From the NCBI GenBank assembly GCA_965277695.1, contig CBDIDQ010000019.1, positions 124,001 through 188,000 on the forward strand: a stretch of 64,000 nucleotides of DNA, in the 5' to 3' direction. The DNA comes from JABSOG01 sp965277695. Its GTDB lineage: Bacteria > Pseudomonadota > Gammaproteobacteria > Enterobacterales > Alteromonadaceae. Position numbers and translations under genes: made by a program. Under the pieces are notes generated by a model, which made no database searches, was not told where the DNA came from, and saw nothing but the letters and a program-made list of their open reading frames with translations. Positions 43,722 to 51,553 of this stretch are shown in pieces; the stretch's first letter is position 1, and the number at the start of each line of letters is the position of its first letter.

Positions 43722-45323
43722 CTATTTTTGCTGTTCGGATGCAAGCTGAGGTGTTGCTTGATCAGCTGGGTTTTCATTGACTCGCAATACCATGACGCCG
43801 GCGATCACCAGTGAAGCACCACCAATGACTAAGGCATAAATGGGTTGGCCATCGAAAAAGATTTTCAGTAAAAAGCCTAAAATGCTGGCGGCTAAAATTT
43901 GCGGGATAACAATGAAAAAGTTGAAAATCCCCATGTACACCCCCATTTTATTGGCCGGTAAGGTATTGGATAACATCGCATAAGGCAGAGATAGAATAGA
44001 CGCCCAAGCAAAACCGACGCCGACCATTGAGAGGATTAACCAGTCTGGATCTTTGATGATTAAAAATGATACCAAGCCTAATCCGCCCAAAAATAGGTTG
44101 ATTAAGTGGGCAACTCTTAAATCTGTATATTGCACTAACTTAGGAATGACAATGGCAGCCAATGCGGCAAAGCCGTTATAGGCGGCGAACAAAATACCGA
44201 CCCAGTTAGCGCCGTCGTTAAATGCCGCAGAGGTAGTATCGGTCGCGCCAAAGTGAATTTGTGAAACCGCTGAGGTGGTATAAATCCACATCGCAAATAG
44301 CGCAAACCAAGAGAAAAACTGCACTACGGCAAGTTGTTTCATGGTCGTGGGCATATGAAATAAGTCGTTGATCACTAGCGAAAATCCATTATCAGTGTAA
44401 TGGCTGGCCTTTAACCGTCCGGCAATCAGTTGAATAACGGCAAAAACGATGGCACCAATCGATAAGATATAAAGCTGTTTATCTAACGTTTGCAGATAAA
44501 CAAAAATTGAGATCAAGCTGCCAGCCACAAACCACATGATGGCACCGCTATAATATTGTTTAACCGTGCGTTGGGCGCTGCTGATGGGCTCCGCTGGCTT
44601 TTCTTTCATCGCATTTTCATGCGCTTCGAAGGCGGCTAGTTGCTCTGGGGTATATTCTTTAGTCGAAAAGATGGTCCATGAAACGGCTAAAAACAGTACT
44701 AACCCACCAAAATAGAAGGCGTATTTTACCGTGTCGGGAATTTCGCCTGCTGGAGCGGTGTTTCTCACGTCCATCCAGTTGGCAAAAATCCACGGTAGCG
44801 CCGAGGCGACGACAGAGCCGATACCGATAAAGAAACTTTGCATCGCAAAGCCGTTGGCACGTTGTTTTTCTGGCAGCATATCACCAACAAAAGCACGAAA
44901 AGGTTCCATCGAAATGTTGATAGAAGCATCCATAATCCACAACATACCCGCAGCTATCCACAGGGTAGGGGAGTTTGGCATGATAAAAAGGGCTAAAGTG
45001 GACAGTACCGCACCATAGAGAAAATACGGTCGACGACGGCCAAGACCATTCCAAGTATTGTCACTGAGGTAGCCAATGATCGGTTGCACAATCAGGCCAG
45101 TGACCGGGGCGGCAATCCAAAGGATCGGGATATCATCGATATCAGCGCCTAGGGTTTGAAAAATTCGGCTGACGTTGGCGTTTTGCAAAGCGAAGCCGAA
45201 TTGGATCCCCAAAAAACCAAAGCACATATTCCAGATTTGCCAGAAGCTCAGCTGCGGTTTGGCCGCTGAATGAGTCGGGCCGCCGCTCCTAGAGTGAGGG
45301 GCGTGAGAGGATTGAGTGGACAT
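43722..45323 (-). CDS. MFS sugar transporter (SLC45/GPH-like), copy 1
   Basis: 533 aa, 12 helices with a longer central loop. Motifs GLGRRRPYFLYGA, WIMDASINISMEPFRAF and ASILSLPYAMLSNTLP resemble the neighbouring copy and SLC45-type maltose/sucrose carriers. It is the first gene of the run; 84-97 bp upstream of its start lies a perfect palindrome suited to a LacI-type repressor. Confidence 0.87.
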   Translation of the reverse strand: MSTQSSHAPHSRSGGPTHSAAKPQLSFWQIWNMCFGFLGIQFGFALQNANVSRIFQTLGADIDDIPILWIAAPVTGLIVQPIIGYLSDNTWNGLGRRRPYFLYGAVLSTLALFIMPNSPTLWIAAGMLWIMDASINISMEPFRAFVGDMLPEKQRANGFAMQSFFIGIGSVVASALPWIFANWMDVRNTAPAGEIPDTVKYAFYFGGLVLFLAVSWTIFSTKEYTPEQLAAFEAHENAMKEKPAEPISSAQRTVKQYYSGAIMWFVAGSLISIFVYLQTLDKQLYILSIGAIVFAVIQLIAGRLKASHYTDNGFSLVINDLFHMPTTMKQLAVVQFFSWFALFAMWIYTTSAVSQIHFGATDTTSAAFNDGANWVGILFAAYNGFAALAAIVIPKLVQYTDLRVAHLINLFLGGLGLVSFLIIKDPDWLILSMVGVGFAWASILSLPYAMLSNTLPANKMGVYMGIFNFFIVIPQILAASILGFLLKIFFDGQPIYALVIGGASLVIAGVMVLRVNENPADQATPQLASEQQK

Positions 45324-45406
45324 AAATACCTGCCGTTTGGATCGATGAAGATGAAGAAAAAAAAGTCAGGGCAAAATATACCCCTGCGGGTTACGTAGCC
45401 ACAAGA

Positions 45407-45420
45407 TGAATACGTATTCA
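45407..45420. promoter_or_regulatory. Perfect 14-bp palindrome, LacI-type operator candidate
   Basis: TGAATACGTATTCA is its own reverse complement with a central CG, the form of LacI-family operators. It is upstream of the SLC45-like transporter gene (minus strand). A MalR-like regulator is the natural candidate; none is encoded in the window. Confidence 0.65.
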
Positions 45421-45443
45421 GTTACTGTTGTTGCTGACTAAGG

Positions 45444-46010
45444 TTAAATATGTGGGCAGATGAAGTCTTCTGGTATCAATTGAGGATAATTTTTCTGAAT
45501 ATTTTTAAGACGACGATCATAATATTGTTGTGAGCTCTGCGTTAAGGAATGCCTGGTTTCGCTTAAGAGTCTGAAAGTGACGTCTGCGTAGCCATGGGCT
45601 TTGGCATCAAAAAAAGCTTGTTTCATGAAGCTCCAATAATATAGTTTTTTGTTCAATAGGATGCCGAAGTGAACCTCCCTGACTCTTAATGTATTGCTTT
45701 TGTTACCCAAGCTAAAATCAAAATGATTAAATTTCCACTCGACTTCTTTTTTAATGATTTGTTTGATATCCAGCGCCGAAAAGTTTTCAGGAACATACCA
45801 ACCAGCACCATCAAGATAGACCATAATGCAGTATGGTTGAGAGTCGGCAATGGTGATTGCTGACTTTTCGGCGTTTTGTTGCCAGTCTTTGAAATAATAA
45901 AGACTGGCAGTGGTGACAATTGGCGGCAGTAAATAAAAATAAACAAAAATCACTAAAACAAACAAAATTGTCTTAGGAAATTTAATGGTTGATTTTTTCT
46001 TTGGGTCCAT
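45444..46010 (-). CDS. Membrane-anchored protein of unknown function
   Basis: 188 aa. A lysine-rich start is followed by one membrane helix (ILFVLVIFVYFYLLPPIV, about 15-32) and a soluble domain, probably periplasmic, with no recognised motif. It starts 24 bp after the 512-aa secreted protein ends, so the two are likely co-expressed. Composition is AT-richer than its neighbours. Confidence 0.65.
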   Translation of the reverse strand: MDPKKKSTIKFPKTILFVLVIFVYFYLLPPIVTTASLYYFKDWQQNAEKSAITIADSQPYCIMVYLDGAGWYVPENFSALDIKQIIKKEVEWKFNHFDFSLGNKSNTLRVREVHFGILLNKKLYYWSFMKQAFFDAKAHGYADVTFRLLSETRHSLTQSSQQYYDRRLKNIQKNYPQLIPEDFICPHI

Positions 46011-46034
46011 CGTTTGCTGCCTTGAATCGATTTG

Positions 46035-47573
46035 TTACCAAGTAATGCGAACATATTTTAGTTGTTCGTGGATAAATGAAGTATCTACTGCATATGCACA
46101 AAAAGCGGGAGAAAAAGAACAAAAACGGGTGCCAATTTGCCCACCGTGATCTAGTCTATCCACATCCAAGTCTAAATTATTACTCTTCCATGCCCAAAAG
46201 CGTTGATAGTGTACATATGTTTTTCCTGGTGTAATTACGGCGGCATTAAAAGAGCCAATTGTTGCAACAAATTTTTTGCCATCAGAAAATGTGGTATCCA
46301 AATATGCGCTTGGTAAGTTTGACCAAGCATAGTCGGCAACATAACAACCGAAACTTCGATCATAAGTGGTGCCTGTCCTACGTAATATAGTACAAGCCGG
46401 GTTTGGTATCAGTCCTTCATCTTCATAAGTTGATTCAGGAACGTATATGACATCATTTTGATCACCGTCACAAGTGGCGGTGAACTCTAATGGATCAATG
46501 TCTGGATCACACGCCGGTAATGAGCTGTTGTTATAGGCCGCAGTATTCATCGGGTTGGTGCTCCACTTGAATTTTGAATAAAACGACCCAGTGGACCAGC
46601 TTTTACTTCGAGATGATATCGACTCTGAATCATCAGCATAATTGTAGGTATAGTTAATAATATACGAGCGCACTGAATTAGATGCGCCGGGCATTAATGT
46701 CGGTGAGGGTAGCCAATACTTGTCAGGTGGGCAATTGGTTTCTGGAGGCCCAGTCAACGGCCCGCAAATCCCACTAGCCTGAGCTTGAGCATCCGGTAAA
46801 TCCACTTCACTATCGAAATTATCATCTTCAATAGATTGATCCAATGCCGGAGCGACGTCATTAGACAGTTCTTCAATCAAGGTATTTTGGTTGACGACAT
46901 CCTCAGCTACAACCAACTCAATATCCTGAGTTTGATGAAGCAGGTTAACCAAGGCAAGATTGGAACCGACAACCTCAGCTTCGACATATTTGAGCTTTTT
47001 ACGGGTTTTAAAGATGTCATCTGCGACTTCGAGTTCACCCTTGGTCGCTTTTGAGTGGTTGGTTTTTTGTCGTTTGTTGGCTTCGTTTTGATGTAACGTT
47101 TCGAAGTGATTTAACGCTTCTTCTACGTTAGCGCCGTGAGATTGGATATTTCTAAACCAGACGGTTAGCGTGGTTTGACTTTGGGGTAAAGGCACTTTGC
47201 CTTCGACGTGGGTTACGGTCACCGGATTGTCGGCGAGTAACCGGTTCAGGGCTTTTGCGGTTAAACCGTGTTTGAGAAAAACTCGGGCTTTGCGTTTTTC
47301 ATCAGGGTTGTTGGCCGCTAGGGTTTCAAGGGTTTGCCGCTGTTGTGCTATCGCTGAAATTACATCGTCATATTGATTTAATTCGAGGTGGTAGCGTACT
47401 TTGTCTGCTAGTTGTTGGCTGAGTTGTTGGCTTTGTGTTGTTGTTACCCCGACCCGCTCGACGTAATTTGTTTGAGCCTGTGAGAAACAGCTGATTGATA
47501 GTAATGCTGAGGGTAAGAGTGCCAGTGACAATGTTGTTTTGTTTACTGGCGCGATGAGATTGTTTTTAAACAT
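46035..47573 (-). CDS. Large secreted protein of unknown function
   Basis: 512 aa with a signal peptide (ALLPSALLSISCFSQAQT, cleavage near 34). The first half is charged and helical (repeated Gln/Asn/Glu), resembling a pro-region; the second half (from about 262, SGICGPLTGPPETNCPPDKY) is Cys-rich, with roughly ten cysteines, and beta-rich. No catalytic motif was recognised. The layout suggests an exported protein with an N-terminal pro-domain and a disulfide-stabilised C-terminal domain. Confidence 0.7.
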   Translation of the reverse strand: MFKNNLIAPVNKTTLSLALLPSALLSISCFSQAQTNYVERVGVTTTQSQQLSQQLADKVRYHLELNQYDDVISAIAQQRQTLETLAANNPDEKRKARVFLKHGLTAKALNRLLADNPVTVTHVEGKVPLPQSQTTLTVWFRNIQSHGANVEEALNHFETLHQNEANKRQKTNHSKATKGELEVADDIFKTRKKLKYVEAEVVGSNLALVNLLHQTQDIELVVAEDVVNQNTLIEELSNDVAPALDQSIEDDNFDSEVDLPDAQAQASGICGPLTGPPETNCPPDKYWLPSPTLMPGASNSVRSYIINYTYNYADDSESISSRSKSWSTGSFYSKFKWSTNPMNTAAYNNSSLPACDPDIDPLEFTATCDGDQNDVIYVPESTYEDEGLIPNPACTILRRTGTTYDRSFGCYVADYAWSNLPSAYLDTTFSDGKKFVATIGSFNAAVITPGKTYVHYQRFWAWKSNNLDLDVDRLDHGGQIGTRFCSFSPAFCAYAVDTSFIHEQLKYVRITW

Positions 47574-47933
47574 GATATATCCTTTGGATCTGGTGTTGTT
47601 TTTATAGTCCTGATCACTGTCGTGCGTGATATTTCCTTTATCATTATTATTGGTTTTTTGCTTGTCATTATTCCATTCGCTGGAATATATGGCGCTGTTA
47701 AAAGATATATAAGGTAAATTAGATTGTCAATATTTTTTCGGGATAATTCTTTTGAATATTTTTTGGTAGCTATTTAGCTTGTGGATAAACGGCCCTTTGG
47801 TGGGCATCGCTGGGGCTCTGTCACACCCTACCAAAGACTGTCCCTTCAAAGGTTATCACCATTATTTGATATTACAGGCGAAAAAAAAGCGTGAACAACA
47901 GTTCACGCTTTCTTGAAAACTAGTGCTTAGCAA
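47574..47933. other. 360-bp intergenic region
   Basis: It contains the upstream region of the 512-aa gene and the hairpin terminator of the YHS gene (47888-47909). Nothing else was found. Confidence 0.5.
47888..47909 (-). terminator. Hairpin terminator after the YHS gene
   Basis: GCGTGAAC / GTTCACGC (8-bp stem, loop AACA region) followed on the minus strand by a run of T (the A-run at 47880-47888). Confidence 0.88.
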
Positions 47934-48404
47934 TTATAGGCTAGCAGCATCTACGCGACGGATTGACGCCCAGTTTCTTTCTGATTTAGTGATATGACCT
48001 TCGATATCAGTTGACCATTTTTTGAAAACCATGTCATTTGAGTTAAGGTACAATTTGTCGTTGACGATTTTCCAGGCAGTTGGCTCTACAGCCAATTTTT
48101 TGTCAAGTACTACACCCATTGCACAGTAACCGCCGTATTGTGGCGCATATTTTTCTGGGGTTTTCTTGAATTTGTCACGGTTTGCAGCAGAAGCGAACTG
48201 ATAGATGGCGTTTTTGAAAGTGGCAGTAAATTTTTCTTCGCCTTTAGTTGGTGCGCCTTTAGTGAAATATGCCACCGGATCATACCCTTGAATAGCCAAG
48301 TCATTTGAATCGACGCTCATGTCGATGTCAGCAGCATAGCTCATTGATGTTAGGGCTAAGGCCGCAGCCGTTAGAGTTGTTTTTGCGATGGTTTTGAAAT
48401 TCAT
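47934..48404 (-). CDS. Exported YHS-domain protein
   Basis: 156 aa from ATG 48404 (MNFKTIAKTTL), chosen because GAGG lies about 9 bases upstream and it starts a clean signal peptide (cleavage near SMSYAA). The YHS domain is IQGYDPVAYFTKGAPTKG...FASAANRDKFKKTPEKYAPQYGGYCAMGV. YHS domains bind metals or support metal-dependent enzymes. It is transcribed divergently from an AraC regulator whose binding sites probably lie between them. Confidence 0.9.
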   Translation of the reverse strand: MNFKTIAKTTLTAAALALTSMSYAADIDMSVDSNDLAIQGYDPVAYFTKGAPTKGEEKFTATFKNAIYQFASAANRDKFKKTPEKYAPQYGGYCAMGVVLDKKLAVEPTAWKIVNDKLYLNSNDMVFKKWSTDIEGHITKSERNWASIRRVDAASL

Positions 48405-48455
48405 TGTTGTTTTCCTCAATATCATTATATAAATGTCAGTCATCGGGTAATGCAA

Positions 48456-48540
48456 TAGACCATGAGACGGTCTATCATAAGCCTGCCCGCGTAGTGTGGG
48501 TACTATAATGGAGTTGCGCGATCATTAAACGGTCGATCAT
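48456..48540. promoter_or_regulatory. Divergent control region with repeated ACGGTC(T/G)ATCAT
   Basis: Direct repeats ACGGTCTATCAT (48467-48478) and ACGGTCGATCAT (48529-48540) differ at one base. The first is also part of an inverted repeat ATAGACC / GGTCTAT (48456-48462, 48469-48475). A TATAAT box on the plus strand lies at 48504-48509. Spaced direct repeats are the usual binding form for AraC proteins. Confidence 0.6.
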
Positions 48541-48572
48541 CTTCAAATTTATACCGATCGTCCGAGGTAAAT

Positions 48573-49406
48573 GTGGGAAGACTGAATGATGTACTGAAAC
48601 ACTTGGCATTGGATGCCGAGGTTTTTTATGCCGGAAATTTGTGTGGTATCCACAATTTCGGCGATGACAGCGCCTATTGCGGTCATCTACACCTAGTGAA
48701 ATCGGGTCATTTAAAGTTGCAAAGTAAAGATACCACGCTATTGATTGACCAACCTGCCTTGATTTATTTGCCCAAAGCGACCCCGCATCAAGTGATCCCC
48801 CAACCTGGACCACCATTAGAAATGGTTTGCGCTGAAATATCCTATAACCAAGGGGTGACTAACCCACTGATCCAAGCGTTTCCGGATTGCATTAGTTTTA
48901 ATTTGACGGATACCAATGCCATCGCACAAACCGCAGAATGGCTGTTTGTTGAAGCATTTGGCGAATTGTGTGGCCGTCAGGCGATGATCAATCGACTTTG
49001 TGATTTGTTTATTATTCAAATACTTAGACATGTGATTGACAGTGATATTGCCAAGGTTGGGGTGCTGGCGGGTCTCGCTCATCAGCAGTTTTCTAAAGTA
49101 TTGACCCAAATTCATGCGGCACCAGAGAAACCTTGGCATCTTGATGAAATGGCTTCGATTGCAGCAATGTCCCGTTCAAAGTTTGCCGCTAGCTTTAAAA
49201 ATTTGATTGGTCAATCGCCCGGAGAATACCTGCTTGATTGGCGATTAAGTGTGGCGGGCACTTTGCTTAAACAAGGTAAGCCGGTCAGTATTGTCGCCGA
49301 ACAAGTCGGTTATGAAAGTAGTTCAGCTTTGACTCGGGTATTTAAAAAACGTACTGGTTTTACCCCGTTAGATTGGCTTAGACAGTCAGCTTATGATGAG
49401 ACGTGA
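48573..49406 (+). CDS. AraC-family transcriptional regulator (cupin type)
   Basis: 277 aa. Start GTG 48573 has CGAGG five bases upstream; the overlapping ATG at 48571 is in a frame that stops at once. The N-terminal half is a cupin-like ligand domain (YCGHLHLVKSGHLKLQSKD). The C-terminal AraC domain has helices WHLDEMASIAAMSRSKFAASF and VSIVAEQVGYESSSALTRVF. It probably controls the divergent YHS gene and itself. Confidence 0.9.
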   Translation: MGRLNDVLKHLALDAEVFYAGNLCGIHNFGDDSAYCGHLHLVKSGHLKLQSKDTTLLIDQPALIYLPKATPHQVIPQPGPPLEMVCAEISYNQGVTNPLIQAFPDCISFNLTDTNAIAQTAEWLFVEAFGELCGRQAMINRLCDLFIIQILRHVIDSDIAKVGVLAGLAHQQFSKVLTQIHAAPEKPWHLDEMASIAAMSRSKFAASFKNLIGQSPGEYLLDWRLSVAGTLLKQGKPVSIVAEQVGYESSSALTRVFKKRTGFTPLDWLRQSAYDET

Positions 49407-50109
49407 TTGATAATTAACAATTAAAGAAGAAAGAACAAAATGCGGGATAAAAAATCACCACACCATCGTCTTTGAGCCAGCGAAGGAACCGTGGACGGTG
49501 GTGTGGTGCACCTGATGGAATACATCATGCATTTCAGGATTGCTAGTCTTCCGTGTGTCGTGTTGTGTTTGTTATGTCGAACATCCCTGTCCATACTCTG
49601 ATAACATCAATGTTTCAGGATAAACTCCTTTTTTATGCGCTTGATAACCCCCCCGAGTATCAAGCAATGATCCTTCGTACTAAGCGTTGTATTAAGCTTA
49701 GCGATACATCCTTGTTGGTACTCTGATCAATCCATTGTCAGGATGTTATGTCCGCAACCTCCCAAGTCATCAGGCGTCGGACATGCAATTTGTTTCTCAG
49801 TGCCAGTGTTAAGTAGCATAACCGACTGAGGATTCAAAACTGTGAGCTACTTCACGTATTTGTCATTTGATGAAAAAACGATTTTAACAATTAAAGAAGA
49901 ACCTCCTTGTCCATACTATGAGCACTTCAATGACTCAGGATAAAGTCCTTCTATTGATTCTGACAGCCCCCCGAATATCAGAATGTCTTCCCTTTTTTTA
50001 CAGCAGCTGCACCGCCGTTTGTTTGGCTAAGTGAGCATGTGAGTAGATTAAACCAATGAAGATTCAAAACTGTGAGCAAACTCACATATTGGCAAAGAAG
50101 TTGAGAATA

Positions 50110-50165
50110 AATGCTGGAATAAATGCTGGAATGAATGCTGGAATGAATGCTGGAATGAATGTGGG
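50110..50165 (+). repeat. 12-bp tandem repeat GGAATGAATGCT
   Basis: Four to five diverged copies of a 12-bp unit lie at the right end of the non-coding locus. An open frame through it reads as repeated NAGM and is not considered a gene. Confidence 0.8.
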
Positions 50166-50196
50166 AATGGCGGCGGAAAAAAGAATTGATGAATCA

Positions 50197-50234
50197 CCAC
50201 ACCGTAGGGTGCACTCTGTGCACCAATGGTGTGG
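50197..50234. terminator. Strong nested hairpin, probable terminator
   Basis: Outer stem CCACACC / GGTGTGG and inner stem GGTGCAC / GTGCACC around the loop TCT. It lies 20 bp after the methyltransferase-like gene (minus strand) and at the right end of the non-coding locus. A T4 tract follows on the plus strand. Confidence 0.7.
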
Positions 50235-50254
50235 GTTTTATGACAAATGGTTAA

Positions 50255-51019
50255 TTACAAAGGCTTTTTAAACAAAAAAGTAAAGCGGTCAGTATTACCA
50301 GTGACCGTTTTACGGCCTACTTCGTAGCGCAATTCGTCATCTGGGTGATAATGTAGATTAGAGTAGTCGACAAACTCAAAGCCCGATTCTTGAATTTCTT
50401 TTATCGCCAAGACGGGATCGACACGACGGCCATTTTCATCATTTTTGTCCTGCATGTGACGGCGAGTATGGTCAACCACACCATAAATTCCCCCCGGTCT
50501 GAGGCTGGCAAAAGCGGCTTTGTTAACCGCCATACGGCCTTCTTTGGTGAAGTTATGGTAATTACGGAAAGTTAGCACCGCATCTAAATTAGTCACACCG
50601 AGTGTTTCATTGGCAACGTCATAGAGGCGTTTTTCTTGGTTATACACCAACTTGGCATCTTCAGCGACGAGTTTTACTCTGCTGTAAACCGGGTCTTCGG
50701 TGAGCATTTTTTCAATACGCCGAGTACCTAAACCGACATAAAGTTGTCCTTTTTCTTCTAATGCTGATGCGAGCAGGCGACTGTACCAACCACGTCCGGG
50801 AACCAGTTCAAGCACTCTCATGTTGTCTTTGATACCGAAGAATTCCAGCGTTTCTACCGGACTACGGTTGCGATCACGTTCTTTATCTTTGTCGCTGCGC
50901 TGTTCAGATTGCATGGCTTCTTTGACTTTATCTGAAACGGTGCCTGCTATGGCTAGGCTCGAAAGTGTTGATGCCGCCAATAGTGAGGCTGCAAATAAAA
51001 GGGGTAACGGTTTAGCCAC
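50255..51019 (-). CDS. Exported SAM-methyltransferase-like protein (COG4798 type)
   Basis: 254 aa with a signal peptide (MAKPLPLLFAASLLAASTLSSLAIAG). The mature part has a Rossmann methyltransferase core: motif I VLELVPGRGWYSRLLA, then LRPGGIYGVVDHTRR. Export of a SAM-using fold is odd because SAM is cytoplasmic; family members are annotated as predicted methyltransferases with similar leaders. Substrate unknown. Confidence 0.85.
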   Translation of the reverse strand: MAKPLPLLFAASLLAASTLSSLAIAGTVSDKVKEAMQSEQRSDKDKERDRNRSPVETLEFFGIKDNMRVLELVPGRGWYSRLLASALEEKGQLYVGLGTRRIEKMLTEDPVYSRVKLVAEDAKLVYNQEKRLYDVANETLGVTNLDAVLTFRNYHNFTKEGRMAVNKAAFASLRPGGIYGVVDHTRRHMQDKNDENGRRVDPVLAIKEIQESGFEFVDYSNLHYHPDDELRYEVGRKTVTGNTDRFTFLFKKPL

Positions 51020-51553
51020 AAGCGGCTCCTTGTTGTTATATCAGGTTGTATTAAATGGGGTTGAATTGTTTTAGCACATGTTTAGCGCTTCAATAGAACA
51101 TAAATCAACAGTTTTGCCAAGCGTAATGAGGTGTGCGGGGGAGGTGAATAAATAGGTGAATAGTGTCAAAATACGTTTCAACAGATCGGTTGACAACAAA
51201 TCTGTTGAAACTAAACCATATCAGCAATGCAATAGTTAAAAATCCCCCATTTTGTCGGCGTTTTTGTTATTCAATTACTACACTCTTATAGCGTTGGCAG
51301 CAATTTATCAGTTAAGTAATTGCTAATCTAAAGATTAATCATTGTTGATCTGATTAAATTAAATAACTGCTATGCTGCGCAACAGTGTCATTGGGTTGGA
51401 CCTTTTGTTGTTTTTTTGGGTTGTTGTGGTGTTTATGGATGAGCAAGGTCTTGCTGTCGACATTCAATTGATAAAATAATCAATAATTTACAAAATAATC
51501 AACAAGTCACAACAGTATTCAAAAAAAAGTACTAACTATTATGGGGATCACAC
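51020..51553. other. 534-bp region upstream of the TonB receptor
   Basis: No gene is seen. It holds a perfect 12-bp inverted repeat at 51175-51211 and then about 340 bp of AT-rich sequence up to the receptor start, so the receptor may have a long leader. Confidence 0.5.
51175..51211. promoter_or_regulatory. Perfect 12-bp inverted repeat around a TTGACA box
   Basis: Arms GTTTCAACAGAT (51175-51186) and ATCTGTTGAAAC (51200-51211); the 13-bp spacer contains TTGACA (51190-51195). It could be an operator overlapping the promoter of the TonB receptor. Confidence 0.6.

Larger units (their letters stand above)
49414..50234. ncRNA. Structured non-coding locus with three repeat copies (strand unresolved)
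   Basis: About 820 bp with no credible gene. A unit that begins AC(A/C)TCC(C/T)TGT occurs at 49581, 49706 and 49901. Each copy holds a hairpin with arms CTGA/TCAG (49598-49618, 49723-49741) or TGAG/CTCA (49919-49937), then a stem with a C-rich loop: GCTTGATA/TATCAAGC (49639-49665), ATGTCCG/CGGACAT (49748-49784) and ATTCTGA/TCAGAAT (49957-49984). The arms differ between copies but still pair, while the loop stays C-rich. Two further stems (49811-49852, 50037-50087) enclose the identical GATTCAAAACTGTGAG. A GU pair in the left hairpin at 49456-49508 favours a plus-strand RNA. Could be a large sRNA or a non-autonomous mobile element. Confidence 0.6.

Noticed and set aside
49414..50234. CRISPR array
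   Set aside because: The repeats are few, unevenly spaced (125 and 195 bp) and diverged in their stems; no cas genes nearby.
50056..50271. 71-aa open frame with repeated NAGM
   Set aside because: It is a translation of the 12-bp tandem repeat and the terminator hairpin in the structured non-coding locus; no ribosome site and no family.
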